A stretch of DNA of 64,000 nt, from the NCBI RefSeq assembly GCF_019091135.1, contig NZ_JAGXJW010000015.1, positions 79,273 to 143,272 on the forward strand. Reading direction: 5' to 3'. Below the pieces are notes generated by a model. The model did no database searches. It was not told where the DNA came from and worked only from the letters and a program-made list of their open reading frames with translations. This stretch comes from Cohnella sp. GbtcB17. Its GTDB lineage: Bacteria; Bacillota; Bacilli; Paenibacillales; Paenibacillaceae. Shown here one piece after another: positions 60,753-64,000 of the stretch. The translations under genes were made by a program, and so were the position numbers. Each line of letters opens with the position of its first letter. The first letter of the stretch is position 1.

Positions 60753-61463
60753 TCACCGCTGCTCCCTGTTTTGCAACCATTTAATCGTCCCGATGAAGCC
60801 TGCCAGTCCTATTAAAAATACGAGAATATAACTGATGCCCGCCAAGGGAAAGAAGGCGACGCCGTTTTCCTTCAAATGCATAGCAGGAACAGACCAGGGC
60901 AGATACGTGCCGATGGCAGTAGGCCCTAACGCCAATGCCAGCATCAATGTCGTAAAAGCAAAGCCGATCGGCACCAGATAACCGCGAGAAATGCAGGCCA
61001 ATAGGGCAAGAGGAGCGCTTAATAAGAGGTGGAGGGAGCCAATGATAAGGATGAGGAACAAATAATGTTGGACAATCGCAAACGAAAAGCCAGGGAGTCC
61101 AGTAGCAAAACCAAGTACTAGGGCGTAAGCAAAGCTGATCAACATCATAACCAAACACCAGAATATAACTGCGGCGTATTTGGCAATCGCTATTTTCCCG
61201 CGCGATATAGGCAAAACGAGCAAATCCTTGAGCGTCCGATCAGCATACTCACGGCCAAAGGTCCAGCTTGTCAGCAATCCAAATCCCAGCAGTCCAAACA
61301 CGGATGCATACAAAAACGCAGTCCTTTCAAAAAAAGAAGTCCAATCGGGCTGTCCCAGGAACAACGTGATGACAAACAATATAAACGCCAGCGTGCCCCA
61401 TAAAACAAAGGATCGTCTCAATTTGTAAACTTCAATGCTGTAGGCCGTCAACAAGGGTCTCAT
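60753..61463 (-). CDS. ABC-2 type transporter permease
   Basis: 236 residues with six transmembrane helices, in the ABC2_membrane/lantibiotic-immunity-like group (YSIEVYKLRRSFVLWGTLAF at the N-terminus; REYADRTLKDLLVLPISRGK in the first cytoplasmic loop). It forms an exporter with the ATPase encoded just upstream; the coding regions overlap by 32 bases. The ATG at 61463 has GGAGGG upstream. The substrate could be a peptide antibiotic or another hydrophobic compound. Confidence 0.87.
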   Translation of the reverse strand: MRPLLTAYSIEVYKLRRSFVLWGTLAFILFVITLFLGQPDWTSFFERTAFLYASVFGLLGFGLLTSWTFGREYADRTLKDLLVLPISRGKIAIAKYAAVIFWCLVMMLISFAYALVLGFATGLPGFSFAIVQHYLFLILIIGSLHLLLSAPLALLACISRGYLVPIGFAFTTLMLALALGPTAIGTYLPWSVPAMHLKENGVAFFPLAGISYILVFLIGLAGFIGTIKWLQNREQR

Positions 61464-62385
61464 TCCGTTTTCCCTCCTTAACACCGATTACTTTAAGAAA
61501 ATAATGTTCCAAATTCTCTTCTTCGATTTTAAGCATGGTCAGCGGCACTTCATGATCGGCAAGCAATCTCGCAATATGTTCGGGATTTTTCACGGCATGA
61601 TCATCGGGCAGTGCAAGGCAGTTATGCGCGGACGGATGTACGGCATACCCCGCGTCAGAAAAAATGGCTTGCGCCTTCCGAACATCCTTCGTTCCGATCA
61701 TCAACTGCTTTCGCCGGATGGTTTCAAAGTCTTTTGCCGTCAGTTCTTCAAGCAGTACGCCTTTGTGAATAATGCCGATTCGAGAAGCCATTTTGGATAT
61801 TTCCTCAAGGATATGGCTTGATATAAACACGGTAACCCCTTGTTGAGAAGCTAGAGCTTTCAGCATTTCTCTTATCTCGACAATTCCGGCTGGATCAAGT
61901 GCATTAGTTGGCTCATCAAGAATCAGAACGTCTGGCTTATGAATTAAAGCTTTGGCCAATCCGAGCTTCTGCGCGTTGCCAAGCGACAAATCCTTTGCCT
62001 TACTATTCGCATATGGGGTCAATTTCAATTGCTCCATCATATCGTCAACTGCCCTCGGAACCCGCAATCCTCGCAACCTGGCCATCAAATTCAAGTTTTC
62101 CCTCACCGTAAAGTTAGGGTAGGCATAAGGAACTTCCACCATATAACCTACTCGCCTCGACAAATCGGGATTGCCGTTCGCCCAGCGCTGACCAAACAAA
62201 TACACTTCTCCGGAAGATGGCTTGCTCATTCCGAGAAGAGCTCGAATGGTTGTCGTTTTTCCTGCGCCGTTCAACCCCAGAAAGCCATAGATTTCTCCTT
62301 TTTTAACGGAAATCGATACGCGATCGACAATGACTTTATTTCCATATTGCTTGGTCAAGTTAACGGTTCGAATAACTTCTTCCAT
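61432..62385 (-). CDS. ABC transporter ATP-binding protein (BcrA/exporter type)
   Basis: 317 residues. Walker A GLNGAGKTTT, signature LSLGNAQKLGLA, Walker B VLILDEPTNALDP, H-loop ISSHILEEI are all present. A C-terminal extension of about 100 residues is like BcrA/CcmA-type exporters of bacitracin or lantibiotics. The start at 62385 (MEEVIRTVNLT) has AAGGA upstream; the longer frame from 62415 lacks a site. It pairs with the permease at 60753. Confidence 0.9.
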   Translation of the reverse strand: MEEVIRTVNLTKQYGNKVIVDRVSISVKKGEIYGFLGLNGAGKTTTIRALLGMSKPSSGEVYLFGQRWANGNPDLSRRVGYMVEVPYAYPNFTVRENLNLMARLRGLRVPRAVDDMMEQLKLTPYANSKAKDLSLGNAQKLGLAKALIHKPDVLILDEPTNALDPAGIVEIREMLKALASQQGVTVFISSHILEEISKMASRIGIIHKGVLLEELTAKDFETIRRKQLMIGTKDVRKAQAIFSDAGYAVHPSAHNCLALPDDHAVKNPEHIARLLADHEVPLTMLKIEEENLEHYFLKVIGVKEGKRNETLVDGLQH

Positions 62386-62450
62386 AGAATCAGTCCTTCG
62401 CGAAGTTTTCACCACAAATGAAGTTCAAGTAATATTCAACCATTCGGACG

Positions 62451-62940
62451 TTAACCCGGTTGATACGCCTCTAGCGACGGTTGCTCCGGTTCTTCGATGT
62501 CTGCCGGAATTGTAGCCTGAAGTTGCCACTTATCGGATTTCGGCAGCGGTGTCACTCCGGCCATCGCCCCCGAAGATGTCCAGATATGGATACGGTCGCG
62601 ATCTAACTCTTTCAATCGTACATCGACCAGATACCATCGCTCATGTTCGTGCGTTTCCCCAACCAGCGGCAAATGAACAGACCGGATCACGATAGGGTGT
62701 CTCAAGTTCGGCGCTGACTGCAACGGTAATAGCCGGCTTGTCTACACGCCTGCCATCTGCGGTATAATAACGAACAGGCAAATCCAGCACGCCTGTATCT
62801 TTGATATAGTGAACGGCCTCCAAATCATCGACGACTTCAAGCGAGCGAGGCTGAATGGCTTTGGCGCGGGATGCCATGTTTAATGAGGCGCTTCGTTCGA
62901 TCAGACGATGGCGGACGTTTCGTCGGGCAAGGTCGCGTAT
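62451..62940 (-). pseudogene. Decayed FAD-dependent aromatic monooxygenase
   Basis: Two minus-strand fragments match the flavoprotein monooxygenase family (PheA/MhpA type). The first, from about 62940, reads DLARRNVRHRLIERS, then SRAKAIQPRSLEVVDDLEAV, in frame but without the GxGxxG start of the FAD fold and without a start codon behind the AAAGGAGG site. After TPYRD (about 62690) the frame shifts and the second fragment continues as HERWYLVDVRLKELDRDRI to 62451, matching a later region. The N-terminal end, a middle part and the whole catalytic C-terminal half are missing. The intact TetR gene at 63060 is divergent and was probably its repressor. Confidence 0.75.
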
Positions 62941-62978
62941 CCTCCTTTATCATTGATTTGATATGCTATATTCGCTAT

Positions 62979-62998
62979 ACTACACCGTGCAGTGTAGT
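62979..62998. promoter_or_regulatory. TetR-type operator
   Basis: ACTACAC-N6-GTGTAGT is a perfect inverted repeat in the divergent region between the decayed monooxygenase and the tetR-like gene, next to TATACT/TATATT promoter-like sequences at 62964-62981. Confidence 0.6.
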
Positions 62999-63059
62999 TT
63001 GTAAAGCGGAAGGCTCTATTTGATTTTCGGTCGTATACTTACAAGGGGGAAGCATAAGA

Positions 63060-63719
63060 GTGGATCATACAGAAAACAAGAAAATCCGCAAAGGCTCTTC
63101 AGACAAGCGAGCTAAAATTATTGCGGCGGCACGAGACCTGTTCCTTACAGATGGGTTTGATCGTTCCAGCGTCGATGCAGTCGCAGCTAAAGCGGGAGTG
63201 TCCAAACGGACCGTTTATGATTATTATGGCGACAAACAGAACCTGCTGCTTGCCGTTGTGGAAGAATCCAGTTCGGCGGTTCTGAACATGATCGAGCAGG
63301 GGATTTCAGACCACCTATCGGAATTCGAGGATCTCGCGCAGGCGCTCATCTTATTTTGCGGACAAATTGTAGCTTCTGCGAATGGTTCGTCCGATTACAT
63401 TGCTTTGATCCGTCTCGTTATGGTAGAAGCCGCCAATCTGCCGGACTCGTTTTTTGAAAGGCTGGATCACGCTACTGAAGAGGGGTTAATCAGTAGGTTT
63501 ACAGCGTTCGGACAAAGCGGATTGCTCGATGTGCGCGATCCTAAAATGGCTGCAAAGCACTTCGCGGCTTTAACCTTTTTATTGGTATTTAATCAACCGA
63601 GAAAAACCGGGGTATTGGACGAGGAGCAAACGAAACGTATTATCACGGAAGGCGTACACGTCTTTCTTTGCGCCTATGCGCCGCGTTCCGTTCAAAACAA
63701 AAATCAAGCTTCATCCTGA
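63060..63719 (+). CDS. TetR-family transcriptional regulator
   Basis: 219 residues. The N-terminal helix-turn-helix is typical (KRAKIIAAARDLFLTDGFDR; VDAVAAKAGVSKRTVYDYYG; DKQNLLLAVV), followed by an AcrR-like C-terminal domain (TetR_C type with RLVMVEAANLPDSFFERLDH). The GTG at 63060 has AGGGGGAAG upstream. It faces the decayed FAD monooxygenase across an intergenic region with a clear operator, so it was probably the local repressor of that gene and itself; its original target is now broken. Confidence 0.9.
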   Translation: MDHTENKKIRKGSSDKRAKIIAAARDLFLTDGFDRSSVDAVAAKAGVSKRTVYDYYGDKQNLLLAVVEESSSAVLNMIEQGISDHLSEFEDLAQALILFCGQIVASANGSSDYIALIRLVMVEAANLPDSFFERLDHATEEGLISRFTAFGQSGLLDVRDPKMAAKHFAALTFLLVFNQPRKTGVLDEEQTKRIITEGVHVFLCAYAPRSVQNKNQASS

Positions 63720-63856
63720 TCGCGATTATAAATAACCAAAATTTGATCGTGGCGTTTGGGTGATGTCGATGTTATGATAATCATCCAGCCCGGCGATTCG
63801 TTCCACCTGACGCTCTTAATCGAATGAAGCTTAAGAGAGTTGGAAAACATTTACGC

Positions 63857-64000
63857 TTGCGCTAAGCAGCCGGACTTGATATGATGTAATTCCTGCCTCG
63901 GAAACGAAGCGGACAAGCGAAGACGAGATTGCTCCTTGAAAACTGAACATCGAGCGTTAAAACAAACGGACGCTGAAGCCTTTCGAGGCCGAAGCGAAAA
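63857..64000 (+). promoter_or_regulatory. Probable rRNA operon promoter and leader (16S gene expected beyond the window)
   Basis: TTGCGC (63857-63862) and TATGAT (63880-63885, extended by TGA) are spaced by 17 bases. About 50 bases downstream is CCTTGAAAACTGAACA (63934-63949), a sequence that in Paenibacillus and Bacillus precedes the mature rRNA in rrn leaders and spacers. The window ends before any recognisable 16S sequence. The preceding stretch 63720-63856 holds only a weak inverted repeat (CTCTTAA/TTAAGAG, 63813-63837). Confidence 0.55.

Overview
The window is chromosomal DNA of an endospore-forming, fairly GC-rich member of the Paenibacillaceae (Cohnella/Paenibacillus type; this is inferred, not tested). 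The evidence is two complete GerA-type germinant-receptor operons, the spore-cortex hydrolase CwlJ, two YheC/YheD-type ATP-grasp proteins, a BclA-like collagen-repeat protein, strong AGGAGG ribosome binding sites with frequent TTG/GTG starts, and Firmicute-type lipoproteins. The right edge looks like the promoter and leader of an rRNA operon. I saw no phage, insertion sequence, CRISPR array or tRNA.

Layout: 1-4.3 kb holds a CdaR-type regulator running off the left edge, divergent from a hydroxyacid dehydrogenase, a saccharopine-dehydrogenase-like protein and a membrane carrier. At 4.4-8.1 kb are a molybdopterin oxidoreductase with a C-terminal LysM-like segment and an AlkD-like protein. At 8.3-15 kb are a UvrA paralogue, a YdeI-like protein, a truncated stalk-domain protein, small lipoprotein and hypothetical genes, and a LysR regulator beside a TDT/SLAC1 anion transporter. 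At 15-19 kb is a ger operon in the order A-C-B. At 19.1-21.6 kb a PAS-only protein is followed by a 597-residue protein of unknown function. Its N-terminus resembles proteins associated with extracellular contractile injection systems, and it carries a bipartite basic cluster like a nuclear localisation signal. At 21.8-26.6 kb are YheC/D, ChrA with a divergent ArsR/CadC-like repressor, and an Rrf2 regulator with a DHA2 exporter. At 26.8-34.2 kb are a large all-alpha carbohydrate-enzyme-like protein, an AraC/PhyH divergent pair, GNAT, aldo/keto reductase/AraC and an HD hydrolase. At 34.3-38.2 kb are spore-surface and cell-wall genes.

The most coherent system is at 38.5-46.9 kb. It is one operon for cyanuric acid mineralisation: biuret hydrolase (biuH), an NMT1-type ABC transporter, cyanuric acid amidohydrolase (atzD), allophanate hydrolase (atzF), a cupin and a PucR-type regulator. 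The predicted route is cyanurate to carboxybiuret, spontaneous decarboxylation to biuret, then allophanate, then ammonia and CO2. A GlnR/TnrA-like box overlaps its promoter. The ABC ATPase of this operon has lost both Walker B acidic residues.

From 47 kb to the end come a MocR regulator with a palindromic operator, a GNAT, a MATE exporter, a second ger operon (order A-B-C), a secreted beta-propeller/FnIII protein, a second PhyH/AraC divergent pair, a GAPDH of the NADP type, a secreted discoidin domain, a two-gene ABC exporter, a decayed FAD monooxygenase next to an intact TetR repressor with its operator, and the rRNA leader.
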